A stretch of 64,000 nt of DNA from Cupriavidus taiwanensis. Lineage in GTDB: Bacteria > Pseudomonadota > Gammaproteobacteria > Burkholderiales > Burkholderiaceae. A program made the translations under genes and the position numbers. The first letter of the stretch is position 1. The number at the start of each line of letters is the position of its first letter. Shown here in pieces: positions 35,132-43,442 of the stretch. The stretch spans positions 1,503,301 through 1,567,300 of the forward strand of contig NZ_LT984804.1 in assembly GCF_900250115.1 (NCBI RefSeq), given 5' to 3'. Below the pieces are notes generated by a model. It made no database searches, was not told where the DNA came from, and worked only from the letters and a program-made list of their open reading frames with translations.

Positions 35132-36361
35132 GTGCAGAACCAAGCCAACTCCGCGGGCGCCCTCGCCGGGCTGCGCGTGATCGACCTGACGCAGATGCTG
35201 GCCGGCCCCTTCTGCACCCAGATCCTGGCCGACCACGGCGCCGACGTGATCAAGGTCGAAGCCATCACCGGCGACGGCACGCGCGTGACCGGGCCGTTCT
35301 GCGCCGACGACACGCTGCGCGACTTCGGCGGCTATTTCCAGAGCGTCAACCGCAACAAGCGCTCGATTGCGCTGGACCTGAAAAGCGAAGAAGGCCGCGC
35401 CATCGTGCGCCAGCTGATCGACCAGGCCGACATCGTGGTGGAGAACTTCCGCGCGGGCGTGATGGAGCGGCTGGGGCTGTCCTGGGAAACCCTGCGCGAG
35501 ACCAACCCGCGGCTGGTCTACGGCACCGTGCGCGGCTTCGGCGACCCGCGCAGCGGCGAGAGCCCGTATGCGCAATGGCCGGCCTATGACGTGGTGTCGC
35601 AGGCCATGGGCGGCATGATGGGCATCACCGGCCCGGACCGCCACACCCCCACCAAGATTGGCCCGGGGGTGGGCGACACCGTGCCGGCGCTGATGCTGTG
35701 CATCGGCATCCTGGCCGCGGTGCACCGCGCGCGCGCGACCGGCCAGGGCCAGTTCGTCGACGTGGCCATGACCGATGCGGTGCTGGCCATGTGCGAGCGC
35801 ATCGTCTACCAGACCTCCTATACCGGCGAGGTGCCCGGGCCGGAAGGCAACCGCCACCCGCTGCTGTGCCCCTTCGGCCTGTTCCGCGCGCGTGACGGCC
35901 AGGTGTCGATTGCCTGCGCCACCGATGCGTTCTGGGAAAAGCTGGCGGTCGCCATCGGCCGTCCCGACATGGCGCACGACCCGGACTTCGCCACCAATGC
36001 CGCGCGCGCCTGCAACCAGCAGCGGGTGATCGACGCCATCGAGGCGTTTACCGCGGTGCGCACCAAGGAGGAAATCGCCGCGGTGCTGGGCGGCAAGGTG
36101 CCGTTCGGCCCGGTCTATACCTCGGCGGAGATCTTCGCCGATCCGCATTACGCGGTGCGCGAGATGCTGGTGGAGGTCGAGCAGCCGGGTTCGGCCACTC
36201 CGGTCAAGATCGCCGGGGTGCCGGTCAAGCTGAGCGAGACCCCGGGCGCAGTGCGCCGGCGCGCGCCGCTGCTGGGCGAGCATACCGACGCACTGCTGCT
36301 GGCCGCGGGCTATGCCGACAGCGATATCCGCCGGCTGCGACAGGCGGGCGTGGTGAAGTAG
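35132..36361 (+). CDS. CaiB/BaiF family CoA-transferase
   Basis: This 409-residue class III CoA-transferase starts with a GTG at 35132, five bases after GGGAG and 14 bp after the dehydrogenase stop. It opens with LAGLRVIDLTQMLAGPFCTQILADHGADVIKVE written by the family in nearly this form, and has the catalytic aspartate in VDVAMTDAVLAM near residue 210. The C-terminus has the second Rossmann part and GVPVKLSETPG. Such enzymes move CoA between two acids through an aspartyl-CoA thioester, saving ATP. As the last gene of the operon it may load the entering acid with CoA from succinyl-CoA or a pathway product. Confidence 0.9.
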   Translation: MQNQANSAGALAGLRVIDLTQMLAGPFCTQILADHGADVIKVEAITGDGTRVTGPFCADDTLRDFGGYFQSVNRNKRSIALDLKSEEGRAIVRQLIDQADIVVENFRAGVMERLGLSWETLRETNPRLVYGTVRGFGDPRSGESPYAQWPAYDVVSQAMGGMMGITGPDRHTPTKIGPGVGDTVPALMLCIGILAAVHRARATGQGQFVDVAMTDAVLAMCERIVYQTSYTGEVPGPEGNRHPLLCPFGLFRARDGQVSIACATDAFWEKLAVAIGRPDMAHDPDFATNAARACNQQRVIDAIEAFTAVRTKEEIAAVLGGKVPFGPVYTSAEIFADPHYAVREMLVEVEQPGSATPVKIAGVPVKLSETPGAVRRRAPLLGEHTDALLLAAGYADSDIRRLRQAGVVK

Positions 36362-36390
36362 CGCAGGCGGGGGCCAGGCTTTCGGCGGGT

Positions 36391-36404
36391 TACGAAATTT
36401 CGTA
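36391..36404. promoter_or_regulatory. Perfect palindrome, probable IclR operator
   Basis: TACGAAATTTCGTA is a perfect 14-bp palindrome 37 bp ahead of the second IclR start. IclR regulators bind such A/T-centred palindromes near their own promoters. Its core recurs imperfectly ahead of the first IclR gene at 27533-27546. Confidence 0.6.
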
Positions 36405-36440
36405 TCATACTGCCATCAATCGAACCCCGTCCTCCGCCAC

Positions 36441-37181
36441 ATGCCCACCGTGATCCCCGCCGCCAGCCGCGCCATGGCGGTTTTCGAAGTCTTTGCCCGC
36501 GAAAAACGCGAACTGTCGAATTCCGACATGGCGCGGCTGCTGTCGCTGCCCGAGAGCAGCACCTCCGACCTGCTGCACACGCTGCACTCGCTCGGCTACC
36601 TGATGCGCACCTCGCGCACGCGGCGTTTCTACCCGACCGGGCGCCTGTTCGAGGTGGCCCGGCAGATTGCCGAGAACGACCCGCTCAGCACCGTGGCGCA
36701 AGAGGCGGTCGAACAGGTCAGCGCCAGGACCAACGAGAGCGTGTTCTTCGGCGTGCTCGACAGCAATGCGGTCAAGGTCGTGGCGGTGCAGGCCAGCCGC
36801 CTGCCGCTGCGCTACATCATCGAAGTGGGCTACCGCGCGTCCCTGCACGCGTCGGCGCTGGGCAAGGGCCTGCTAGGCCTGCTGCCGCCCGAGGAAGCCC
36901 GCGCCACGCTGGCAAAAAGCCCCTTGCGCGCGGTCACCGAACACACCATCGTCGACGCCGACGTGCTGATGGACCAGATCGCCCAGGGCCGCGAGCGCGG
37001 CTGGTACGAAGCGCACGAAGAAGGCAGCGAAGGCGTGCACGGGCTGGCCGTGGCGGGCTGGCTGGGCGGGCAGCCGGCGGGCATCTCGCTGGCGGGGCCC
37101 GCGGAGCGGATGCGCAAGCACCATGACGCGTACCTCGCGGCGCTGATGGAGGTGCGCGATGGCCTGATGGCCGAACGCTGA
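36441..37181 (+). CDS. IclR-family transcriptional regulator (second paralogue)
   Basis: This 246-residue protein is a close paralogue of the regulator at 27644, with the same length, no obvious gaps and near-identical helix-turn-helix residues (SRAMAVFEVFAREKRELSNSD, SLGYLMRTSRTRRFYPTGRL); the effector domains diverge more (LPLRYIIEVGYRASLHASALGKGLL). The two proteins would be expected to bind similar operators but answer to different ligands. It stands 80 bp after the CoA-transferase gene and about 280 bp ahead of an enoyl-CoA hydratase, and may control the genes on either side. Confidence 0.9.
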   Translation: MPTVIPAASRAMAVFEVFAREKRELSNSDMARLLSLPESSTSDLLHTLHSLGYLMRTSRTRRFYPTGRLFEVARQIAENDPLSTVAQEAVEQVSARTNESVFFGVLDSNAVKVVAVQASRLPLRYIIEVGYRASLHASALGKGLLGLLPPEEARATLAKSPLRAVTEHTIVDADVLMDQIAQGRERGWYEAHEEGSEGVHGLAVAGWLGGQPAGISLAGPAERMRKHHDAYLAALMEVRDGLMAER

Positions 37182-37458
37182 GGCGCCTGCCCGTTACACG
37201 CGCCCTCGCGCGCCCCCACCCGAGTCGAGGGGGGAAAGCCTTGTGGCAAGGCTGGATGATCAAGCCATGCGGCCGTGGCTGCGGTCGATGGCGTGCCGGA
37301 CGCGCACGATACAGCGGATGTATTGCGCGACATACCAACAGTATTTGTCACGCCGGCACATGGTCCGTAGCATCGGATGCAATGCCTGTCGCGGCCTCGC
37401 TGCCGCCAGGACAAGGGACCGCTGGGACCGCTTCCAGCCATTTCATCCGCCAGCCACC

Positions 37459-38241
37459 ATGACCAGCTTCCTCGATTTCCGGCGCGAAGGCGCCGTCGCC
37501 CTGATCACCATGAACCGCCCGGAAACGCGCAACGCGATTTCCGACGACGACGCCGTCGCCGCGGTGGTGCAGATGTGCGACCAGCTCAACCATGACATGT
37601 CGATCCGCGCGGCGGTGCTGACCGGCGCGGGGCCATCGTTCTCGTCCGGCGGCAACCTCAAGACGCTGCGCGGCAAGATGGGCAGCGGCCTGGGCGAGCC
37701 GGTGCAATCGCGCTATGCCTATCGCGACGGCATCCAGCGCGTGCCGCTGGCCTTCGCCAGCCTGGAAGTGCCGATCATCGCCGCGGTCAACGGCCCGGCG
37801 CTCGGCGCGGGCAATGACCTGGCCTGCCTGTGCGACATCCGCATCGCTTCCGAGAACGCCGTGTTTGCCGCGACCTTCGTCAAGCTGGGACTGATCCCCG
37901 GCGATGGCGGCGCGTGGCTGTTGCCGCGCGTGGTCGGCATGTCGCGCGCGTGCGAGCTGGCCTTCACCGGCGACACCATCGACGCCAGCCAGGCGCTGGC
38001 GTGGGGGCTGGTGTCGCAGGTGGTGCCGGCCGATGACCTGGTGCCGATGGCGATGGCGCTGGCCGGGCGCATCGCGCGCAATTCCGGGCACGCGCTGCGC
38101 ATGACCAAGCGCCTGCTGCGCGAGTCGATCCATGCGCGCATGGACACCATCCTGGAGATGTCGGCCGGATTCCAGGCGATGGCGCATCACACGGCAGAGC
38201 ATGAGGCGGCGCTGGACGCGTTCCTCGACCGGCGCGCCTGA
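37459..38241 (+). CDS. Enoyl-CoA hydratase/isomerase family protein
   Basis: This 260-residue crotonase-fold protein has FDFRREGAVALITMNRPETRNAISDDD in typical family form, the oxyanion-hole segments FSSGGNL and NGPALGAGNDLACLCDIRI, and FVKLGLIPGDGG. At the two catalytic glutamate positions it carries aspartate-containing GND and PGD segments, so it may be an isomerase or hydratase with shifted acids. I start at 37459, where the homologous part begins (MTSFLDF); the frame is open upstream. It is followed by a Bug protein and a racemase-like CaiB protein on the same strand, suggesting a short catabolic operon. Confidence 0.87.
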   Translation: MTSFLDFRREGAVALITMNRPETRNAISDDDAVAAVVQMCDQLNHDMSIRAAVLTGAGPSFSSGGNLKTLRGKMGSGLGEPVQSRYAYRDGIQRVPLAFASLEVPIIAAVNGPALGAGNDLACLCDIRIASENAVFAATFVKLGLIPGDGGAWLLPRVVGMSRACELAFTGDTIDASQALAWGLVSQVVPADDLVPMAMALAGRIARNSGHALRMTKRLLRESIHARMDTILEMSAGFQAMAHHTAEHEAALDAFLDRRA

Positions 38242-38300
38242 CCAGCCCTGCCTCGGCCACACACCCTGTGGCCACACTACAACCATCATCAGGAGACAAC

Positions 38301-39272
38301 ATGCCATTCCACCACCTGACGCGCTGCCTGCTCGCCGCCGCCCTGGCACTGGCCGCGGTGCCCGCCACGGCGCAGTCCGACTACCCCAGCCGCCCGGTCA
38401 AGGTGATCGTCTCGCTGCCGCCCGGCAGCGGCGCGGACACCACGGCGCGCTTTATCTCGCAGCACCTGAGCGAGAAATTCAAGCAGCCTTTCGTGGTGGA
38501 GAACCGCCCCGGCGCCAACAGCTTTATCGCTGCACGCGCGGTGGCCGAGGCCGCGCCCGACGGCCACACGCTGTTCGTCGGCAGCAATTCTTCGATGGTG
38601 ACCAACGTCGCCGTGTTCAAGTCGCTGCCCTACGACCCGGTCAAGGACTTCGTGCCCGTCGAGCGCATCGCGCGCTTCGCCATGGTCGTGGTGGTGCCGG
38701 CCAGCTCTGCGTACAAGACCCTCGACCAGCTGGTCGAGGCCGCGCGCAAGGCGCCCGGCAAGCTCAACTACGCCAGCGGCAGCGCCGGCTACCAGGTGGC
38801 GGTCGAGCTGTTCCATGAGCGTTTCCGCATCCGCGGCAACCCGATCGCATACAAGGGAACCGCGCCGGCGATGACCGACGTCGCCGCCGGCAATGTCGAC
38901 TACTCCATCGGCGAGATCAGCTCGGTGCTGCCGCTGATCCGCGCCGGCCGCATCCGTGCGCTGGCCGTGACCGATACCCGGCGGCTCAAGGAGCTGCCGC
39001 AGGTGCCCACCGTCGCCGAAAGCGGCGCCCCGGGCTTCGAGGTCTCGGCCTGGACCGGCCTGTTCGCGCCGGCGCGGGTGCCGGAGCCGATCGTCAAGGC
39101 GCTTTCCGCGGCGGTGCATGACGCCATGCAGCAGCGCGAGAGCGTGAAGTTCATCGAGAATCTCGGCGGCAGCGTGTACGCGGGCGGGCCGCAGCAACTG
39201 CGGCAGTTCCAGCTGGCGGAGATCGAGCGCACCCGCGACATCGTCAAGAGCGCCGGGATTCCGGTCGAGTAG
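38301..39272 (+). CDS. Bug/TctC-family periplasmic solute-binding protein
   Basis: This 323-residue protein has a signal peptide (LLAAALALAAVPATAQ, cleavage near residue 25) and the Bug family pattern: YPSRPVKVIVSLPPGSGADTTAR, VVENRPGANSFIAARAV, PDGHTLFVGSNS and YDPVKDFVPV. Bug proteins bind carboxylates or amino acids with an aspartate in their pocket and were first linked to TctAB transporters; no tctAB genes are nearby, as is usual for this expanded family in Burkholderiales. AGGAG lies just upstream. The neighbours suggest it binds the acid degraded by this gene group. Confidence 0.9.
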   Translation: MPFHHLTRCLLAAALALAAVPATAQSDYPSRPVKVIVSLPPGSGADTTARFISQHLSEKFKQPFVVENRPGANSFIAARAVAEAAPDGHTLFVGSNSSMVTNVAVFKSLPYDPVKDFVPVERIARFAMVVVVPASSAYKTLDQLVEAARKAPGKLNYASGSAGYQVAVELFHERFRIRGNPIAYKGTAPAMTDVAAGNVDYSIGEISSVLPLIRAGRIRALAVTDTRRLKELPQVPTVAESGAPGFEVSAWTGLFAPARVPEPIVKALSAAVHDAMQQRESVKFIENLGGSVYAGGPQQLRQFQLAEIERTRDIVKSAGIPVE

Positions 39273-39319
39273 GCGGCCGCTGCCCTGCCACGCACGAACA
39301 CCACCACCAAAGGAGAACC

Positions 39320-40465
39320 ATGGGCCCGCTCGCAGGCATGAAGATCATCGAACTGGCCGGCATCGGACCCGGCCCGCTGGCGGGCATGCTGCTCGCCGAC
39401 ATGGGGGCGGAGGTGCTGCGCATCGAGCGCCCCGGCGACACCGACCTCGGCGTCAAGCGCGAGCGCCGCCACGACCTGATGCTGCGCAACCGCAAATCGA
39501 TCACGCTGGACCTGAAGGATCCCAGGGCGGTCGCAACCGTGCTGGACCTGGTCGAAAGCGCCGATGCGCTGATCGAAGGGTTTCGTCCGGGCGTCACCGA
39601 GCGCATGGGCCTTGGCCCCGACGATTGCCTGGCGCGCAATCCGCGGCTGGTCTACGGCAGGGTCACCGGTTGGGGGCAGACCGGCCCGCTGGCGCACACC
39701 GCCGGCCACGACATCAACTACATCGCGCTGACCGGCGCGCTGCACGCCATCGGCGGCCGCGGCCAGGGGCCGGCGATTCCGCCGGCCTACCTGGGCGACT
39801 TTGCCGGGGGCGCGATGTTCCTGGTCACGGGCGTGCTGGCCGCGCTGATCGAAGCCGGCAAGTCGGGCCAGGGCCAGGTGGTCGACGCCGCCATCGTCGA
39901 CGGCGCCGCGGCGCTCGGCACGGTGTTCTTCGGCATGGCTGCGGCGGGCCAGTGGCGGCCGCAGCGCGGCACCAACGTGCTCGACTCCGGCGCGCACTAC
40001 TACAACGTCTATGCCTGCAAGGACGACCGCTGGATCTCGGTCGGCCCGATCGAGGGCCGCTTCTATCGCGAGCTGCTCGACCAGCTCGGCATCGATCCCG
40101 CCAGCCTGGGCGAGCAGCTCGACCCGGACACCTGGGCGCCGGCGCAACAGCGCCTGGCCGCGGTGTTCCGCAGTCGCACGCGCGACGAGTGGTGCGCGCT
40201 GCTGGAGGGCACCGATGCCTGCTTCGCCCCCGTGCTAAGTTTCGACGAGGCGCCGCAGCATGCGCACCTGAAGGCGCGCGGGACCTTTGTCGAGGTGGAC
40301 GGCATTGCGCAACCCGCCCCGGCGCCGCGCTTCAGCCGCACGCCGTCGGCGCCGCCGGCGCCGCCGAGCGAGCCGGACCCGCGCCGCTTTGGCGAGGTGC
40401 TGGCCGGCTGGCTGGCGCCCGACAGGATCGAGGCCGCGCTGGCCGCGGCCGGCATGCCGCGCTGA
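39320..40465 (+). CDS. Alpha-methylacyl-CoA racemase-like CaiB/BaiF protein
   Basis: This 381-residue family III protein matches alpha-methylacyl-CoA racemase more than true CoA-transferases. The racemase catalytic pair can be placed: His130 in AGHDINYIALTG and Asp160 in YLGDFAGGAM, exactly 30 residues apart as in the mycobacterial enzyme, with a conserved glutamate in PIEGRFY. Such enzymes invert the 2-methyl centre of branched acyl-CoAs so that (S)-specific dehydrogenases can act. AGGAGAACC precedes the ATG. Its presence suggests that branched-chain, isoprenoid or sterol-like acids are degraded by the adjoining genes. Confidence 0.85.
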   Translation: MGPLAGMKIIELAGIGPGPLAGMLLADMGAEVLRIERPGDTDLGVKRERRHDLMLRNRKSITLDLKDPRAVATVLDLVESADALIEGFRPGVTERMGLGPDDCLARNPRLVYGRVTGWGQTGPLAHTAGHDINYIALTGALHAIGGRGQGPAIPPAYLGDFAGGAMFLVTGVLAALIEAGKSGQGQVVDAAIVDGAAALGTVFFGMAAAGQWRPQRGTNVLDSGAHYYNVYACKDDRWISVGPIEGRFYRELLDQLGIDPASLGEQLDPDTWAPAQQRLAAVFRSRTRDEWCALLEGTDACFAPVLSFDEAPQHAHLKARGTFVEVDGIAQPAPAPRFSRTPSAPPAPPSEPDPRRFGEVLAGWLAPDRIEAALAAAGMPR

Positions 40466-40560
40466 GCCAGGCGGGGCAATGCCGGTTGCGCATTGCCGCC
40501 GCTTCGCGCATAGTCGGTCGCGCGGCGCCAAAGCCGCGCGACCGTTTTTTTCTTCCCCGC

Positions 40561-41466
40561 ATGGATCTTCGCCAAATCAAGCAGGCCCTGGTGCTGAGCG
40601 AAACGCTCAACTTCCACCGCGCCGCCGAACGGCTGCACATGGCGCAGCCGCCCCTGTCCACCGCCATCCGCAAGCTGGAAGAAGAGCTGGGCGTGGTGCT
40701 GTTCGAGCGCCTGCCCTCCGGCCTGCGCCTGACCCCCGTCGGCGAGACCGTGCTGCGCCAGATGCGCAACACGCTGTTCTTTGCCGATGAAATCCGCCGC
40801 GCCGCCAGCGAAGGCGAGCGCGGCGAGCAAGGCAAGCTGCGCGTGGGCTTTGTCGGCTCGGCGGTGTACTCGCTGATGCCGCGCCTGATCCGCGCGTTCC
40901 GGCTGCAATACCCGCGCGTGGACCTGGTGATCGAGGAATCGACCACCGTGGAACTGCTGCGCCGGCTCGAGGAACATTCGCTCGATGTCGCGCTGGTGCG
41001 CTACCCGATCCTGGAGCGCAGCAGCGCCAACGTGCTGCTGCTGCAGCCCGACCCGATGGTGCTGGCCGCCAGCGCGGATTCGCCGCTGGCCGGCCGCGAT
41101 GCCGTCGACCTGTCCGAGCTTGGCTCGACCCCGTTCATCGTGTACTCGCGCACCTTTGTGCCGGCCATGCATGCGATGACGATGATGGCGTTCCACGAGG
41201 CCGGCATCCAGCCGCCCATCGTCCAGGAAGCGGTGCAGGTGCCGTCGATCCTGGCGCTGGTGGAAAGCGGCCTGGGCGTGGCACTGGTGCCCGCGGCGGC
41301 GGCGCGGCAGGCGGGCGACGGCGTGCGCCTGGTTCCGCTGACCGGCATGCCGGCGAAGCTGAAGCTCGGCATCGCGCTGGTGGCGCTGCCGGAGACGGTG
41401 AATGCCACCTCGCGGAATTTCGTGGCGATTGCCAGGGAAATGATGCCGGAGCCGCAGGATCCCTGA
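40561..41466 (+). CDS. LysR-family transcriptional regulator
   Basis: This 301-residue protein has the LysR winged helix at residues 1-60 (MDLRQIKQALVLSETLNFHRAAERLHMAQPPLS in family form, then KLEEELGVVLFER) and a periplasmic-binding-protein-like effector domain from about residue 90 (GKLRVGFVGSAVYSLMPRLI). It lies 95 bp after the racemase-like gene and is convergent with the large minus-strand beta-oxidation operon, with an inverted repeat between the two ends. It may control that operon, whose promoter lies 9 kb away, or the plus-strand genes upstream. Confidence 0.9.
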   Translation: MDLRQIKQALVLSETLNFHRAAERLHMAQPPLSTAIRKLEEELGVVLFERLPSGLRLTPVGETVLRQMRNTLFFADEIRRAASEGERGEQGKLRVGFVGSAVYSLMPRLIRAFRLQYPRVDLVIEESTTVELLRRLEEHSLDVALVRYPILERSSANVLLLQPDPMVLAASADSPLAGRDAVDLSELGSTPFIVYSRTFVPAMHAMTMMAFHEAGIQPPIVQEAVQVPSILALVESGLGVALVPAAAARQAGDGVRLVPLTGMPAKLKLGIALVALPETVNATSRNFVAIAREMMPEPQDP

Positions 41467-41511
41467 GGCGGGCGCGGGCCAGCGATGCGGAATCTTCGCG
41501 CCGCGCCCGCC
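41467..41511. terminator. Inverted repeat between convergent genes, possible bidirectional terminator
   Basis: GGCGGGCGCGG (41467-41477) and CCGCGCCCGCC (41501-41511) are perfect 11-bp inverted copies in the 54-bp gap between the convergent LysR and SDR genes. The stem is strong, but there is no T-run in either direction, so any termination would be by stalling or Rho. Confidence 0.45.
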
Positions 41512-41520
41512 GCGCGCGGA

Positions 41521-42291
41521 TCAGCTCGACAGGTGGTAGCCGCCGTTCACCCCGATATGCTGGCCCAGGATGTACGACGCCGCGTCCGACAGCAGGAAGC
41601 AGATCGGCTGCGCCACTTCTTCCGGCTGCGACCAGCGGCCCATCGGGATCATCGCCAGGATGCCGTCGCGGAAGCGGTCGCCGCGGATGGTCTCGGTCAT
41701 CGGCGTTTCCACCACGCCGAGGCAGACCGAGTTGGTGCGCACGCCGTACTTGCCCCACTCGCGCGCCGCGCTCATGGTCATGCCCAGCATGCCGGCCTTG
41801 GCGCTGGCGTAGTTGATCTGCCCGATCGAGCCGCGCCGGCCCGCTTCCGACGAGATGTTGACGATCGAGCCCGCCACCTTCTCGCCCTGCCTGGCGCGCT
41901 CGACCAGGTGCGCCCCCACCGCCTGCAGCCACAGGAAGGAGCCGGTCAGGTGGCAGTCGATGACCTCGTTCCAGGTCTGCAGCGTCATGTTCTCGATCAT
42001 CGCCGCGCGCACGATGCCGGCGCAGTTGACCAGGCCGTCGACCTTGCCGAAATGCGACAGCGCGTGCTCCATCGACGAGGCGACGAAGTCGGCATCCGAC
42101 ACGCTGCCCGCATAGGCCACGGTGTGGTCGGGATAGCGCGCGGTGATCTCCCGCAGCGCGTCGCCCTGCATGTCGACCAGGCCGACCTTCGCGCCCAGTT
42201 GCAGCGCCAGCTCGGCGGTGGCCTTGCCGACGCCCTGCGCGGCGCCGGTGACGATGATGGCCTTGCCCGCCAGGGACATGGGATTGTGCAT
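41521..42291 (-). CDS. SDR oxidoreductase, last gene of the beta-oxidation operon
   Basis: This 256-residue classical SDR has TGAAQGVG near residues 15-22, NCAG, the serine in NISSEAGRRG and YASAKAGMLGM with the YxxxK pair; it ends GQHIGVNGGYH. GAGGAG lies about six bases before its ATG at 42291. As the last gene of the eight-gene minus-strand unit it probably oxidises the 3-hydroxyacyl-CoA made by the hydratase, feeding the thiolase of the same operon. Confidence 0.9.
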   Translation of the reverse strand: MHNPMSLAGKAIIVTGAAQGVGKATAELALQLGAKVGLVDMQGDALREITARYPDHTVAYAGSVSDADFVASSMEHALSHFGKVDGLVNCAGIVRAAMIENMTLQTWNEVIDCHLTGSFLWLQAVGAHLVERARQGEKVAGSIVNISSEAGRRGSIGQINYASAKAGMLGMTMSAAREWGKYGVRTNSVCLGVVETPMTETIRGDRFRDGILAMIPMGRWSQPEEVAQPICFLLSDAASYILGQHIGVNGGYHLSS

Positions 42292-42341
42292 GGTGTTCTC
42301 CTCGGTGTTTTGCTTCGGTTCAGGATTGAGCTGGCAGGGAT

Positions 42342-43442
42342 TCACTGCGGCAGGCGCCCTTCCAGGCAGCCCAGGTGGTATTGGGTATCGCCGTGCAGCT
42401 GGTCCAGCACCAGCACGCGGCGCAGGTAGTGGCCGACCGCGTACTCCTCGGTCATGCCGATGCCGCCGTGCATCTGGATGGCTTCCTGCGTAAGCTGGCG
42501 CGCGGCCTGGCCGATATACGCCTTGGCCGCGTGCGCCTGGGCCTCGCCGCCGGCCAGGTCGTTGCGCCCGGCCAGCGCCAGCGCCAGCGAAAGCGACAGG
42601 CTGCGGCTCTGCTCCAGCGCCACCAGCATGTCCACCGCACGGTGCTGCAGCGCCTGGTTGGCGCCGATCAGGCGGCCGAACTGCCGGCGCGTCTTCAGGT
42701 ACTCGACCGTCAGCGCGTAGGCGCCTTCCATGGCGCCGACCATCTCGGCGCAGGCGGCGCTGATGCCGGTGTCGAGCACGCGCCGCAATACGTCGCCGGC
42801 GCCGCCTTCCAGCGGCTCGGCCTGTGCGCCGTCGAGGCGCACGTCGGCCGCCGGGGTGCCGTCGATGAGCCGATAGCCATCGCGCAGCACGCCGGCGCCG
42901 CGCGCATCGACCAGGAACAGCCGCACGCCATCCTGCGGCACGCACGCGGTCACGACCAGGTAATCGCCGGCCGCGCCGTGCAGCACGCAGGGCTTGGTGC
43001 CGAACAGGTGCCAGCCGTCGCGCCCCGCCGCCGCCTGGGTGGCCACGCATCCCGGCTGCGCTTCGTCGTGGGCCCAGCCCAGCTGCAGCTCGCCCTCGGC
43101 CACGCGCGGCAGCAAGCGGTTCTTCTGCGCTTCGCTGCCGGCCGCGGCAATCGCCGTGGCCGCCATCACCGCACTGCCGTGATACGGCTCCAGCGCCAGC
43201 GCGCGCCCCAGCGCCTGCGACACCAGCATCTGGTCGACCGCGTCGCCGCCGAAGCCGCCATGGGCCTCGGGGATGGCGGCACCGAGCACGCCAAGCTCCG
43301 CCAGCGCGTCCCATACCTGACGGCTGTGGCCACGGTCGCTGGCGACATACTGCTGGCGCAGTTCAAAGGAATATTCGCGGCCCAGCAGCCGCGACAGGCT
43401 GTCCAGCAGCTGTTGCCGGACGTCGTTCAGTTGCAGGTTCAT
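42342..43442 (-). CDS. Acyl-CoA dehydrogenase subunit (small partner of a heteromeric pair)
   Basis: This 366-residue protein has an acyl-CoA dehydrogenase fold with a reduced flavin region: GGFGGDAVDQMLVSQALGRALALEPY, YLKTRRQFGRLIGANQALQHRAVDM, then AIQMHGGIGMTEEYAVGHYLRR. The classical C-terminal EGT-EIQ block with its glutamate is replaced by LDQLHGDTQYHL. Its ATG overlaps the stop of the larger partner gene (ATGA), as in the alpha2-beta2 heteromeric dehydrogenases of sterol and bile-acid side-chain degradation. It most likely works only together with the product of 43439-44578. Confidence 0.88.
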   Translation of the reverse strand: MNLQLNDVRQQLLDSLSRLLGREYSFELRQQYVASDRGHSRQVWDALAELGVLGAAIPEAHGGFGGDAVDQMLVSQALGRALALEPYHGSAVMAATAIAAAGSEAQKNRLLPRVAEGELQLGWAHDEAQPGCVATQAAAGRDGWHLFGTKPCVLHGAAGDYLVVTACVPQDGVRLFLVDARGAGVLRDGYRLIDGTPAADVRLDGAQAEPLEGGAGDVLRRVLDTGISAACAEMVGAMEGAYALTVEYLKTRRQFGRLIGANQALQHRAVDMLVALEQSRSLSLSLALALAGRNDLAGGEAQAHAAKAYIGQAARQLTQEAIQMHGGIGMTEEYAVGHYLRRVLVLDQLHGDTQYHLGCLEGRLPQ

